From NCBI GenBank assembly GCA_002778195.1, contig PCDI01000006.1:101021-165020 (forward strand): a DNA stretch of 64,000 bases, in the 5' to 3' direction. The notes below the pieces were generated by a model, which saw only the letters and a program-made list of their open reading frames with translations, made no database searches and was not told the DNA's origin. A program made the translations under genes and the position numbers. Positions 25,157-36,239 of the stretch are shown here, piece after piece. Source of the DNA: Raffaelea ambrosiae. Lineage: Eukaryota; Ascomycota; Sordariomycetes; Ophiostomatales; Ophiostomataceae. Within the stretch, counting starts at the first letter, position 1. Every line of letters begins with the position of its first letter.

Positions 25157-25965
25157 ATGACTACTGAAAACAACTCCCCAGCACCGTCTTCCACTCCATC
25201 TCAACACCCGAAGCTCTAGCGGGTGCTTGCTTGCACCTCATGCCAACAGCGCAAAGTCAAATGCAACTGCCAGTTCCCCCGCAGAAATTGCACCAGGCTC
25301 GGGGCAAATACGCTCAATCCACGTTGTAAAAGGCGTCGGTACAGCGAATGAGAGCTGCTGGACCGCCTCCACAAATATGAGAGCTTGTTGCGTACGCAGA
25401 ATATCGACTTCGAATCACTCTTTGCGACATTGGACCGCCGAACTGACCTCCATAGCAACAGAAACCACGATGGCACCAATCAGGAACCAGACGAGTGCCA
25501 CCACGACAATGCAAGCCGGGATGCTGCGTCACCTTCTTCTGTGAAATAGACGGAGACCATGGAGCCAATCGAGTAGTCCGCTGCCAATAAAGCGACCCCG
25601 AAGCATAAAACTAATGCCCCATCTAGATATTTTTTTGGGCTGTCATCGGGGCCAGTATCTGAAGAAACACGCAAGACGATCAGCATTTTCATATCATTGA
25701 CCACCCGGTTGCAGAACGCCAGAAGGCCGTGTGAATCGCCACCTCCGACGGATCTAATAAAATAGGGGTTGGGATGAGTTGGACTCCCACACCGGAACAT
25801 GCTCTTTCTCGACTCCCCTAAACCTCACAATGCCTTGAACCTGCATCCGGAGCCGGTACATATATGTCGTCTCTGGCAGATTTATTTGGACAATATCGAC
25901 CCTTTGCTGAAAATCACCCATGCACCTATTCCACAAAGTCGGATTGTCGAAGCCTGTTGATCTAA
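25157..25965 (+). pseudogene. Relic of a Zn(II)2Cys6 transcription factor
   Basis: Translation from the ATG at 25157 gives, after an in-frame TAG at 25217, RVLACTSCQQRKVKCN followed by FPRRNCTR. This is the start of a Gal4-type zinc cluster, with Arg where the FPCxxC Cys is expected. It continues to KRRRYSE, a TGA at 25349, then ELLDRLHKYESLLRTQN, the usual linker/coiled-coil. Further in-frame TAGs lie at 25547 and 25574. In another frame, about 25800-25960 reads LDSPKPHNALNLHPEP and WQIYLDNIDPLLKITHAP, the beginning of the fungal-specific TF domain. The remaining middle-homology domain (several hundred residues) is absent. The TAG for CAG and TGA for CGA changes are C-to-T transitions, compatible with RIP or ordinary decay. 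Non-functional. Confidence 0.8.
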
Positions 25966-27451
25966 ACCTTGAAGACTGTCTAGGCTAATGAGAACACCGA
26001 ACCGGGGAAATGAATTACATCTACAATGGGACCGACGTCGGCTTCTGCTTTGATCCATGTTCAGGCAAAAAGAATAAATAAATATTATATATATATATAT
26101 ATATATTAATGGGCCGAAATCTTAGACGGGTCTCGATCTATGAGACAAGAAACATAATTTGGTGTTTGATATATCTACGGGCTATGAAGAGGACTTCAGA
26201 GGAAAACAACCAATGGTGGTCTGACCACCGACATTTGCACTGGATCAGCCTAAAGATAAGCGATGAAAACAATGAGCTGCGAATTTGCCATACTCGCTGC
26301 TCAAAACAAAATTCCAATACAAAAACTACTTTACTAGTCCATCGTCTTTTCCTTCTTGATCTTCGATATTTCTGCTTTCTGTTCTTTCCTCATGCATGCT
26401 TTTTTCTAGACAGCTGCATGTACCGTCATGATGCGTTTGCTTGGCCACGCGTTCATAGAATTGCTGGTATTGATGGCCGCCTCGCGAGTATCTGGTCAAG
26501 GAAGCGGACTGCCGTTTGATCTCCCATATTTCATTCCCTGTGAATAAACCCTTTCTGCATAGTATCGGTTTGGCATGGACGAATACAGATGCTAATAGTA
26601 TCCGACGAAACAGGTGCTGGCCCCTGGTGGAATGGTATAGCTTGCCCATCTGAAGCACATTGCTGGAACATTGGATAGTGAGTACCCCCCCCCCTCCGCT
26701 TGTAACTAAAACTTGCTTAAACACCGGATCAAATCATTGTCGACTAACAAGTTCATACAGCGCCGACTGGGCACTTTGCCGGCCTAATACGATGGGCGGA
26801 CAAACAGTATCACAGTCATCAACACACCCGCCGGTATCTTCGACAACAAGTCTGATACCTGATGCGCCTCTTACAACTTTCATAACGTCCACGACGTCGG
26901 GTTCCCAACCTACGAGGCCGGCAGCACCGTATATGAACGCCACTACCATTGCTGTTTCCAGTCTTATGCCGGACACACCCATTCAAACCACGTCCCCTTA
27001 GTAACCGGGAGCGAAGGACCATATACAAATGTCAGATGTTTTTTAAGATGTTATAGAGCAATCAGCCTTGTATCAGCCTTGTGGTGCACAGTTGCTTTTG
27101 CCAGCACAATGATAGGGGGTGTTTTCCAAGGATGGTTGCCGGACCTCGTTTGTTTTGTTGGTCCCCCTAATTGTCCTCGAGCAACAATTTGGTACCTGCG
27201 GCGCTTGAAGGCTAACTCATAAGCTTGGACGAAGCACATGTTAATAATTAGGAATAGAGAGAAAGAGTAACAAAATTTCATGGCATGCCTTCTCTCGATG
27301 ACCCCACATTTACACGTGGAATAACACGTGATCTACCAGTATTGATGTATTTTTGTGTACGCACAGCTGTAGAGTGTCAACAGACAGAGCCTCGCCACCT
27401 ACAAGCACCAACCCCACCAAAAAAAATACAGAAGGCGGAAAGCTTATCCAG
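25966..27451. other. Gene-free stretch with AT microsatellite
   Basis: No recognisable gene. It contains an AT dinucleotide run and a Ser/Thr/Pro-rich open frame at about 26660-27001 that I do not recognise. The end is the rhomboid 5' flank. Confidence 0.55.
26086..26107. repeat. AT dinucleotide repeat
   Basis: Eleven or so uninterrupted TA units following AATAAATAAATAT, just downstream of the transcription-factor relic. Confidence 0.9.
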
Positions 27452-28420
27452 ATGGCCACCCCTTTTGGATTGCCGCCTGTCCGCATTCGCGGCCCGGCCG
27501 TTTGGTGCCTTGCAGCGGTTGGAACCGTCTACTTAGGATGTGCGGCGTACGAAGTACGACAAGATGCTGCCGTTGCAAAGCAGTTGGCTGCGAGGCGTTT
27601 TCGCTCTCAGACCACGGTCACAATGCAGGACGTTGACAGTGTTCGCGCCTTAATTGCTTCTCACAGAGGAAACACTTTGAGACCAGCCCCTTCTCCATCG
27701 CAGTCACCAGGACAGTCGTCTTCAAAATCATCTATCGCCGTTCTGAGGGAAACCTGGACAAGCCTCCCAGAACCAGAAAAGCTGATAGGCGGCATCGTGT
27801 CTTCGAATGTGGGCATTTTTACGCTGGAAAAACTCCTACCAGCGGCGTCTGTTTACTTTTCTCATGTTCCAGCAGCCACCGGGACCAACTACACGCTGCT
27901 CACGTCGGCATTCGGCCATGTCGGATTTACACATTTGGCGTTGAACATGTACGGTGTGGTGCAGTTTTTGCCACCAGTAGCACACAGTTCGACATTCTTG
28001 AGCAGCGGCAGCCACTTAGCCGCGTTCTATTTGTCCTCCGGCATTCTTTCAGCGTTTGCCTACCACCTTGCATCGGTATGGCCTCGACAACTGGACCGTT
28101 TGGTCCCAGCACGCGGCGCCAGTGGTGCCGTAATGGCTGTTGTTGGTGCCTTCGGGATGTGCTATCCAAACGACCGCTTGGGCGTCATACTCATACCCGC
28201 CAGTCTTCCAGCATCAGAGTTTCTCATTGGATTAGCCCTGTTCGAAACATATGGGCTGTTTATCGGATTCAAGCGTCTGCCACTAGCTCACGCCGCACAC
28301 TTGGCTGGCCTGGCCATTGGTTCAGCTTATGTTTATTTTGACGGGCGCAGATATTTATGGCAACCAGCAAGGCGGTGGACCTTCACTCTAATGCAGCGCT
28401 TCAAAACGACTAGAATCTGA
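27452..28420 (+). CDS. Rhomboid intramembrane serine protease
   Basis: A single exon of 322 residues from the ATG in GATGGCC. The Ser-His dyad is visible as Ser224 in RGASGAVMA and His283 in LAHAAHLAGLA, and the HxxxN oxyanion motif as THLALNMYG. About six or seven hydrophobic segments are present, including one at the N-terminus (WCLAAVGTVYLGCAAYEV) before a soluble linker of about 100 residues. This resembles the mitochondrial inner-membrane PARL/Pcp1 branch, which cleaves transmembrane substrates such as dynamin-like GTPases in mitochondria. However, the N-terminus is short and a convincing presequence is not obvious, so location is inferred. An upstream Met at about 27353 is in frame but weakly supported. 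Confidence 0.85.
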   Translation: MATPFGLPPVRIRGPAVWCLAAVGTVYLGCAAYEVRQDAAVAKQLAARRFRSQTTVTMQDVDSVRALIASHRGNTLRPAPSPSQSPGQSSSKSSIAVLRETWTSLPEPEKLIGGIVSSNVGIFTLEKLLPAASVYFSHVPAATGTNYTLLTSAFGHVGFTHLALNMYGVVQFLPPVAHSSTFLSSGSHLAAFYLSSGILSAFAYHLASVWPRQLDRLVPARGASGAVMAVVGAFGMCYPNDRLGVILIPASLPASEFLIGLALFETYGLFIGFKRLPLAHAAHLAGLAIGSAYVYFDGRRYLWQPARRWTFTLMQRFKTTRI

Positions 28421-29281
28421 AGCGGGAAGAGTCAAGACCGTGGCGTGAGGTAACACGACCAGCTCTCGTTTCTTCAACCAACTTGATACCATTTGCTTGC
28501 CTGAATGCCTGGTGTTTGTCGGAAGGGTGCTTATCGATTGTTGATATACAATTGATGTCCCACGTTTTACCCCACGATGTTCTGTCACAGTGTCAGAAAA
28601 AGGTGGCCATGTTCTCTGAAGTCTGGGTGTGGAGGTGTTCAGTTTCAAGCCCCTTCTCTTGCATTGCAAGCCACTATAACACTTAAAGTGTCAGGCTTTC
28701 TGGGTTCTCCTAGGTGTTGTTCTTGGACAAACGTCTCTGCTATGGAAAGTCAGCAGATACTTAAACCGTCCTCATAGTTGGCATTGGGAGGGGGGGGAAT
28801 TCGCGAGCTTACGCACATGTTTCGGTTCAGGTAGTTCTGACGATCAATTGCTTTAAACAAGAAAGAAATTATGTAGCTATAGAGTCAAAATGCGTTGTGT
28901 GATATTTCAATGTCCCGTCGCAAGACCCTTGATACCTTGCTTGCATAAAGTAGATAAGTCGCAAATGTTTGATCAACCGGAAGATTTCTACCAGCAGAGG
29001 CGGCTCTGAAGATCATCACAACCTGATGCTCTTGGTATGTCTGGAGTTTTTAAGCCTATATGGTCTGATGAGTTACCGAGCTTTGATATATGCAAGCAAT
29101 TCAATTTATATGCAAGCAGTTCATTTCGTATATATCAGCACCTACTGATCTTGCGTTGGTTACATAACACCCCATCCTTCAGTTACCTTTCTTTTCGTCC
29201 TTTTTATTTCTTTAAAGGCTCGGGATTCAACAGACAGGTTTAGCCAACTAGTCGCACACGACTTATTCAACAGAACGGAAT
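28421..29281. other. Intergenic between rhomboid and lactonase genes
   Basis: Nothing coding is recognised; it is AT-rich towards the lactonase start (29080-29220), consistent with a promoter. Confidence 0.55.
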
Positions 29282-30566
29282 ATGTGGTCGTCACTTCTGT
29301 CTTTGGCTGGGGCACTCGGCGCACGCCAGGGCGCTGGAGATGAAACAATTGCAGCGGGTTCAGGCTCGTATCTGCTTATTGGAGGAGGGCCGACTGGCAC
29401 AATATCTACGGCGACTTTTGATGGAACAAATTTCAAGTTTCTTGCCAACAACACGATAGCAGGCACAAGTCCCAGTTGGCTTCTTTACAAAGACCCCGGG
29501 CTAGTTTATGCAGTCGACGAGAATAGCAACAACACAAGACTATTCAATGTATGGGCGATATTTGTCTTCGTTGCGCAGAGTAGACTTTTGGCTGACGAGA
29601 AGTTCTTAGTTGAACACAACCACGAACGAGCTGATACTCGTGCAAAATGCAACCGGGTCATCCGGCGTGGTGTCTCTCGAGTTCAGCATACAGCGGACAC
29701 GCATGGTGGGCGCTGCCTTTGGACAGGGTCAAATCGATGTTTGGGACGTTTCGGCACCAGATGGCAGCATGGTATTGATGAAGCAGATTGCCTCAAATGA
29801 CACTCTTGGTCCAAATGCTGCTCGCCAGGATGCACCGCACCCGCACCAGGCCTTGCTAGAGAATAGCGGACGATTTTTTGTTGTGAACGACCTTGGGACT
29901 GATACAATACTGGTCATTGATTCGCTGGAAGATGCTTTCGAAGTGGTGAATCACGTCCGCGTTCCGGATGCCGGCTGCGGTCCTCGCCACGGGGCTTTTT
30001 TCCCTGTTACAGGAGCTGATTTCCCCACGGCGTACTTGCTGGTGTGTGAAATGCTCAACCTTGTCGAGGTGTTTGCTCTCAACTTTACGACAGGCAATGT
30101 TACGTTCACGCCGGTTCAATCAATCAGCACCTATGGCGCAGACTTCCCACCTGTCAACGCATCAACCGCGACAGCAGGCGAAATCACCATATCCGCCGAC
30201 AACCAAGACGTCTATGTCAGCAACAGGAACAGTGGAAATGCGACTGATAGTATATCCCACTTTAGCATCGCGGGAGCTCAAGGGTCTAGCGGCCTCGACG
30301 TAGCTTTGACGTTTGTGGAGTCAATATCGTCTGGTGGCCTCGTGCCTCGGATGATTTCTCTCGGTGAGGATGAAGAGGAATCCGTCGTCTTTGCAGCAAA
30401 TCAAGACGGCACTTCAGGCTTGTCGGCCATTCCCAGGGGTGCGAATGGAGCTATATCCACAGAAGAGGCACCTCCGAGTGCTGAGTTGAGCGTATTTGGG
30501 GCTCCAGGACAAGGTCCACAGTATGTGCAGCAAATTCCAATAACGGTCACTTCGTCCTCGACATAA
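29282..30566 (+). CDS. Secreted 6-phosphogluconolactonase-like beta-propeller protein
   Basis: Two exons, 29282-29548 and 29610-30566, with a 61-nt phase-0 intron (GTATGG...TTCTTAG), encode 407 residues. The fold is the seven-bladed lactonase propeller (YbhE / carboxy-cis,cis-muconate cyclase type). Repeated blade motifs are visible: FGQGQIDVWDVSAPDG, DAPHPHQALLENSGRFFVVNDLGTD (the HPHQ-plus-NDLGTD hallmark), PRHGAFFP, GEITISADNQDVYVSNR and VPRMISLGEDEE. The N-terminus (MWSSLLSLAGALGA) could be a short signal peptide and several N-glycosylation sequons follow, suggesting secretion. The true substrate of this fungal subfamily is uncertain; hydrolysis of sugar-acid or muconate-type lactones is the family expectation. 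Confidence 0.82.
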
Positions 30567-30652
30567 CTAGTTTGATACCCAGCTGGAGGCTTAGGGCATT
30601 TCCTATGGCTCAACGAATCTCGTCCTTTTGGCGTGCGCTATACACAGCCCCC

Positions 30653-30662
30653 NNNNNNNNNN
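30653..30662. other. Assembly gap (10 N)
   Basis: Ten ambiguous bases preceded by C and followed by an A run, in the convergent 3' region between the lactonase and HAD genes. Confidence 0.98.
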
Positions 30663-30738
30663 CAAAAAAAAAAACCTGTTCTCTTGTCTTTGTCTTTTAC
30701 TTTGTTTCGTCACCTCTATTTGCTGCAAATATCATTTA

Positions 30739-31812
30739 CTACCCAATTTGACGTCCTGTCAACCACTGGACTAGAGTGCGCAAGCTTTGTATTCGGACCA
30801 CTTTTTGCTGCGTGAATAATGTGGACAAGGGCTGTGGCGGATGGGCCTCAAGGCTCTTGACGTTACCAAGCCAGTCTGGGTGTTGTTCTCCTTCGCCTTG
30901 GATGAAGACCGGATACCAGCCAGCATTCTGTGCACCGACGATGTCTTTCTCAAAGTCGTCACCAACGTACAACTTGTCCCAAGACCCTTCACTAGAGGAA
31001 CTGGCAGTGTGAAATACACCGCGTGCTTTGATGACATGGACAAGCAAGCTCTCTGCTGCACTGAACATGCGCCGGTCCGGCTTCTCAACACCAACATCGT
31101 AAGACAGGCAATGGAAGTCAATATCATAGTCGCCACTGACGGCAGTTGAAGAAGGTGCCTCCTGTCTTTCAGTAGAGCCGGTGTAGCGCAACGGACTGAC
31201 TCGCAAGCCGAAGGAGGAGAGAATTTCTGGCACACGGTCATCCGAGTTGGTGATGACGCCGATCACAATTTGCTCGTAGATCCTGCTGTCACCGTCCAGG
31301 CTCTGCAGGGCTGTGAGCAGCGACGGGAGATGAGAGGTCATATCATAGCCTTCAGTCGAAGCGAATCGACGAAGTAGCTGTGGAGCAAGATCTCTCGGTA
31401 GCTCGGACACCCCTGGAGCCAGCAATGGTTCAAACGTGCTGTGAATAACCTGGCGAATTGTTAGCTACATCAGGCACGAGTCCCTGCGTCCATGGCCCCC
31501 CCCCTCCTTTTTTCTTCTTCCTTTTTTTTTTCCCTTTTTATTTATGTTTTCACTTTTTTTTTGGCATACGTTTGTCCACCATTGCGTGGCCCCCATGGCG
31601 CTTTGCTTGCCATAGTTTGGGTTGGCTTTCGTCTCCGCCCGGAATGCTGCGCGGAAGGACGTGCGGATCTGGTCATCGTTGATGCCAATCAGACCACATT
31701 GACGCGCAACGTCGCCGTACTGCTTCTCAACAGGGAACTTTGGCTTGAACAATGTCCCAAAGGCATCGAAGCAGAGAAGGAGATTCTTTTTTGGCGCTGG
31801 GAATCGAGGCAT
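30739..31812 (-). CDS. HAD-superfamily hydrolase
   Basis: Two exons, 31812-31570 and 31449-30739, give 317 residues. The 120-nt intron carries long homopolymer tracts. HAD motifs in order are motif I LLLCFDAFGTLF with nucleophile Asp16, motif II VIGVITNSDD, motif III Lys in VGVEKPDRRMF, and motif IV YVGDDFEKDIVGAQNAGW. Asp+2 is Phe, as in L-2-haloacid dehalogenase and HDHD3-like members, rather than the second Asp of typical phosphatases. A phosphatase or dehalogenase role is possible; the substrate is unknown. It is probably cytosolic, with no signal or membrane segment. It converges on the lactonase gene and lies 356 bases from the IDO stop. Confidence 0.85.
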
Positions 31813-32168
31813 GGGCGCGAGAGATGAGTCGAAGATGGATTTCTCGATAACTGGAGATGTAACTAGTGAACCAACAACTACTGCAAGATAGTTGCGCGTA
31901 GTTGGAAGCGGAGTCTATTTTTAGGCGGGGCCTCACAGAAGATCAGCCGACCAACGGGGCAGTTTGTGGCAACAAAGAGCCAGCCCGCTTGTCCGGAGAC
32001 AACAGAATGCCACGATGATGCCACATGCTCTGGCATCGCCAGGACAGAGCCCAAACAGACAAACGAATGTACATGTGTGATTGCTCTTTACGTCTATGCA
32101 AACAAATGTGCGCCTCCAAATGATCAACTAAACGAAACACAAAACATTGCCACATGCGCGTTTCCCCT
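31813..32168. other. Short intergenic between HAD and IDO genes
   Basis: 356 bases holding the HAD promoter and IDO 3' flank; nothing coding is seen. Confidence 0.6.
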
Positions 32169-33641
32169 TCAGTGCCCACCAGCACTGATCTGCTGCTTTG
32201 ACTGGCGACACCTCGACGCGTACCCGGCCTGCAGGGTCTCGTCTCTTGTCTGCTTCAAAAAGGGGAGCAGTTCTGTGCCTCCTGTGCCTGTCACGCCCAT
32301 GACCGGGTTGCTTTCGCGGGGCGAGGAAGAGCGCGACGATGCGTCCGGGGTGGCGGATGCCTTCGCCGCCAGAGAGCGCGAAGGGATAATGATGTAGCGC
32401 GTCACGATGCCGAGGTGCTTATTGCGGAATGCAGCAAGTGCTACCGTGGCATCCTCAAAAGCAGTCGAGAACTCCTTCTGCTCATCACTTGTGGCTGGCC
32501 GACTGGCAAGCTCCCTCAGGCTGGGCAGTTCAGACACGTGCTGGAGAAACCGGCGGTGCGGGCCTGGCATGTAGTCACGCACTTCGTGGTGGAAGCCCAG
32601 TTCCGGGCTGCCGCTCTTTCCCTTGGCAGCAAACTCAGTGCCGTTGGAGGTGTGCTCGACGCCAAGGGCAATGTCGAAAAATTGTATCAGCGAGCTTTGG
32701 CCGTTGCTGCCGCCGCGCAGCTGCATCCACTCGCCCTTTCCGTCGCCAAGGTCATAGAATACGCCGTTGGGCAGGCCCTTGGCAGCCATGTTTTTGCTGC
32801 CGGCCAGGAATGGGCGAATCTGAAAGAAGAACACGTTGGGGATGCATCGTTCGTGCATGCGGTCCAGCAGCACGCCGACTTCTTTGATGCACAGAATAAA
32901 CTGCCGTAAGGCGGCTGTGGCAATCGGGTAGTCGCCCTTTTCTGCCGCTTCTATGGCACCAAGCATGACTGGGATGATTTTCGCAGCCCGGCACTCCATG
33001 GCTACGGAGACGACGTAGAACCATGACTCAGATTCTGTGCCGGTGAACGTGTGCAGAGCCGTGATTTTGTCGAGGTCGTCAAACGCCTCGCCGTCCGTCT
33101 GGAAATTCCACAGGTTCAAAGCGGCATAGGTTGCTACCGGGGGCAGCTCAAGGTGAGCGGAAACGGACAGCAAGGGGGCAGCTAGGCAAGGCGGGAGGAT
33201 CTAGTTTGGTTCGGATTTGCCGTCGTGGTCAGCGCCAAGTCAGCCCAGGGCCCGAGGTTAATTACAAGAAAAAAGAAAAAAAAAAAGAAACGGTCGTAAA
33301 ACCAACTTGGGTAGGCGGTCAGGGTTAACAACTTGTTAGTGCTCTGGCGGATGACTTACAGCGCTGGCTTCATCCCCACCCCATATGTATGCATGGGTCA
33401 GGAACGACAGGACCACATAGGCCCTCTGCCATTCCTCTTCTGATACCAGTCGGTCGGTCGACAGCGCCGCCATTTCCCTTACCCGACTCCGCAGCTGTCC
33501 ATCTGCCAATAGAACGGGAAGCTTGGTGATCAACACCTCCCAGGGGTCGTAGTATGGGTCCGGCAGTCTGGACAGTGGTAGTGCGGGCGGCAGGAAGCCG
33601 TTGGCTGACACGGCAAAACGTTCTAGAAGCTGGCTGTCCAT
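32169..33641 (-). CDS. Indoleamine 2,3-dioxygenase
   Basis: Two exons, 33641-33360 and 33200-32169, with a 159-nt phase-0 intron (GTAAGT...ACTAG), encode 437 residues. IDO opens the indole ring of L-tryptophan with O2 to N-formylkynurenine, the first step of the kynurenine/NAD pathway, using haem b. Visible landmarks are FLTHAYIWGG, LPPVATYAALNLWNF, TESESWFYVVSVAME, IRPFLAGSK, VRDYMPGPHRRFL, and the proximal haem His356 in RNKHLGIVTRYIIIP. The start is the ATG of MDSQLLERF; the upstream in-frame sequence has no other ATG. A C-terminal extension of about 70 residues after IIIP is Ser-rich and probably flexible. The gene is divergent from the kynureninase gene 669 bases away, implying co-regulation of two steps of the same pathway. 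Fungal genomes usually carry several IDO paralogues; which one this is cannot be told here. Confidence 0.93.
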
Positions 33642-34310
33642 TCTGGGGTAGAGGGGGCTAGTCAATGGTCGTGTGGTCGTGTGGTTAGACGGGGGTGATT
33701 CTTACACGAAAGACCAACCAGGCCTCCCAATCGAAAAGGGAATTTATGGACATGAAGAAGAAACCGGGATTTTCGTTCGCCGGCCACTAAGACTTGGAAC
33801 GCCGGCAAACAAAAAAAGCAAACAGACAAGATAAGACGCTATTGCGAGACAAACCGTCTTCGAGCGGAATTGTGATGTCGACTGCAGATGGAAATGCTGG
33901 AAACTTGCCCTGTTTGCTCGGCTACCAACGGGTTGGGTCGGCCGTAGTGCGGAATATGGGAATAGTTTGGGCAACTTGGCCGAGAAGGTGCGTTTCCCGC
34001 CGAGGTGCACCATCCGACACCGTGCTGGGGCCGGCCGACTGCGGAGCCAAACAACCTCGCTGCATGTCATGGCTTCAGCAGAAGTGTTTTTTTGGTGTTT
34101 TTTTTTTTCCCCTTGGTTTGTCTTTCCGGCCAGTATTTAGTGATAGAAAGTGCCCGCCTGTCCGGGTTGCCTTTCTTGTGCATGTACAGGGCATAGTATC
34201 TCGACTGATTCTGGATCAAATTAGAAGGGAAAAAAAAAAACGCTTTAAAGCCGACAGAGCCGACTTACACGACTCACCTCCGCAACGATCACTGCATAGC
34301 ACTCTTAAAG
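33642..34310. promoter_or_regulatory. Shared divergent promoter of IDO and kynureninase
   Basis: 669 bases between the two divergent start codons. It must hold both promoters and leaders. An A-rich tract at about 34231-34241 precedes the kynureninase start by about 70 bases, and T-rich tracts lie near 34088-34110. No specific operator could be assigned. Confidence 0.6.
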
Positions 34311-35887
34311 ATGGGATTCAGCGAGAGCGTAGCCCAGCTGAGAGCTGGCGGCAGGGCTGCGTTCCCTGTCGGTGCCACTAAGCTCGAATTTGCCCAGTCC
34401 ATGGACAAGCAGGAGCCTCTCAGACACCTGCGGGAGCAGTACATCATCCCATCCAAGGCAGACATCCGGAAACGCCGTCTTGGTATGCACCTACTCACCT
34501 ACTCTTATCTTTATCGTCAACGCCACCGCAGGATTTGTATGTACTAAGTCGTATGCAGGAAGAACAGAGCCCAATGGCACTGGAAGCCAGGATGCATCCA
34601 AGCCATCGGTGTACTTCTGCGGAAACTCGCTTGGCCTCCAGCCCAAGGTCACTCGCGATTATGTCAACGCCCAGCTGGAGACATGGTCCGCCATTGGTGT
34701 CCAGGGACACTTTGTGGCCATGGAAAACTCGCCTCTGACTGCCTGGCAGGATTTGGCTGAGGACTGCTCCAAGAAATCAGCCCCCCTCGTCGGGGCTTCT
34801 CCCAGCGAGGTCGTCATCATGAACACCCTCACTGTCAATCTCCATCTGCTCATGGCCAGCTTCTACAAGCCCACCGAGAAGAGACACAAGATCATTGCAG
34901 AGTGGAAGCCGTTCCCGAGCGACTCGGTAGGTCAAACCACGCCTCGCGCCAAGGCGGAGAGCAGAACAGACTAACAGAAAACAACAGTACGCCTTTGAAT
35001 CTCAATTTCGACTGCATGGCCTGGACGTGGGCACCTCCCTGGTGGAGGTGCAGCCCGATGAGAACATGTACATTTCGACAGAAAAGGTGCTGGCCACGAT
35101 TGATGCCCATGCCGCCGAAACTGCCCTGCTTCTCCTCCCCGGCATCCAGTACTACAGCGGACAACTTTTCGACATTCCACGTATTACGGCATATGCGCAG
35201 AAGCAAGGAATTGTCGTCGGCTGGGACCTTGCCCACGCTGCTGGCAACGTGGAACTGCAGCTGCACGACTGGAATGTCGATTTCGCTGCATGGTGCACGT
35301 ACAAGTACATCAACTCTGGCCCCGGAGGCATTGCTGGTGCATTCGTGCACGAGAGGCATGGCGAGGTATCCGTCGACGCTGCCACGGGAAAGTGCGAGTT
35401 CCGCCCTCGTTTGTCTGGCTGGTACGGCAACGACAAGTCGGTGCGATTCAACATGTCGAAGACTTTCCAGCCAACACCGGGAGCACAGGGCTTCCAGCTG
35501 TCGAATCCATCTGCTATGGACCTGACCAGCCTTTCCGCTTCCCTGTCTGTGTTCGAACAGACAAGCATCAAGGAGTTGAGAGATAAGTCCCTCGTGCTAA
35601 CAGCCTATGCTGAACACCTCCTGGACAATATTGTTGCCACGTCGAAGGACGAGGTTGCCCCCTTCAAGATCATCTCACCGAAGAGCCCGGCAGAAAGAGG
35701 AGCGCAGCTGAGCGTCTTGTTCAGGCCCGGACTGCTGGAGAAGGTCGCGGTTGCGTTCGAAGAGGCTGGCATCATCTGCGATCAGCGGAAGCCAGATGTG
35801 ATTCGGATTGCACCCGTGCCAATGTACAACACATTTGAGGATGTCTGGACAGTTACAGATGCACTGAGAAAGGCTGTTGCAGCATAA
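34311..35887 (+). CDS. Kynureninase
   Basis: Three exons, 34311-34482, 34559-34926, 34988-35887, give 479 residues. This PLP enzyme cleaves kynurenine or 3-hydroxykynurenine to anthranilate or 3-hydroxyanthranilate plus alanine. Landmarks are VYFCGNSLGLQPK, WSAIGVQGHFVAMENSPLT, VVIMNTLTVNLHLLMASFY, GWDLAHAAGNV (cofactor Asp) and the Schiff-base Lys286 in WCTYKYINSGPGG, then RLSGWYGNDKSVRF. Intron 1 could instead end at 34531, which adds nine residues in frame. I prefer the longer intron because a TACTAAG-like branch site lies just before its GTATGCAG acceptor. Length matches the family. The enzyme is probably cytosolic, and divergent from IDO. Confidence 0.93.
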
Positions 35888-36239
35888 TTTCCGTGCGATT
35901 TTGGAATCTATTGGATTAAAAAAGAAGTCTATGCAACGATAGAGAGAAGGGCGTCTCAAAAAGTGGCTGTCTTACTAAGTAGTCATCAGCCGGCAAGAAA
36001 CTGCCGATGACGCGAGGCAGCCGTAGAGCAAGCAAAATAAATTTCATATCGAGAGAGGGCGAGGCAGACACCACTGTGCGGGGAGGCCCTCAATGCGACG
36101 GGTCGGAAACATAGCCAAAGTAGCCGGCACATGTTATTCATGCCGTAAAGTAGCCAGCGATAAAATGAGACTTAGAGTCAGGGTTTTCCCCAGGATATCG
36201 GGTAACTCCACTCTCTGCTGTGGTTGATTGCAAGGCATC
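35888..36239. other. Intergenic, kynureninase to monooxygenase
   Basis: 352 bases between same-strand genes; nothing coding recognised. Confidence 0.6.

Noticed and set aside
26660..27001. 114-codon Ser/Thr/Pro-rich open frame as a gene
   Set aside because: Starts next to a poly-C run, no signal peptide, domain or intron evidence.
34483..34531. Shorter first intron for kynureninase
   Set aside because: In frame and possible, but it lacks a good branch site and would insert nine residues absent from the usual linker; the acceptor at 34558 is preferred.
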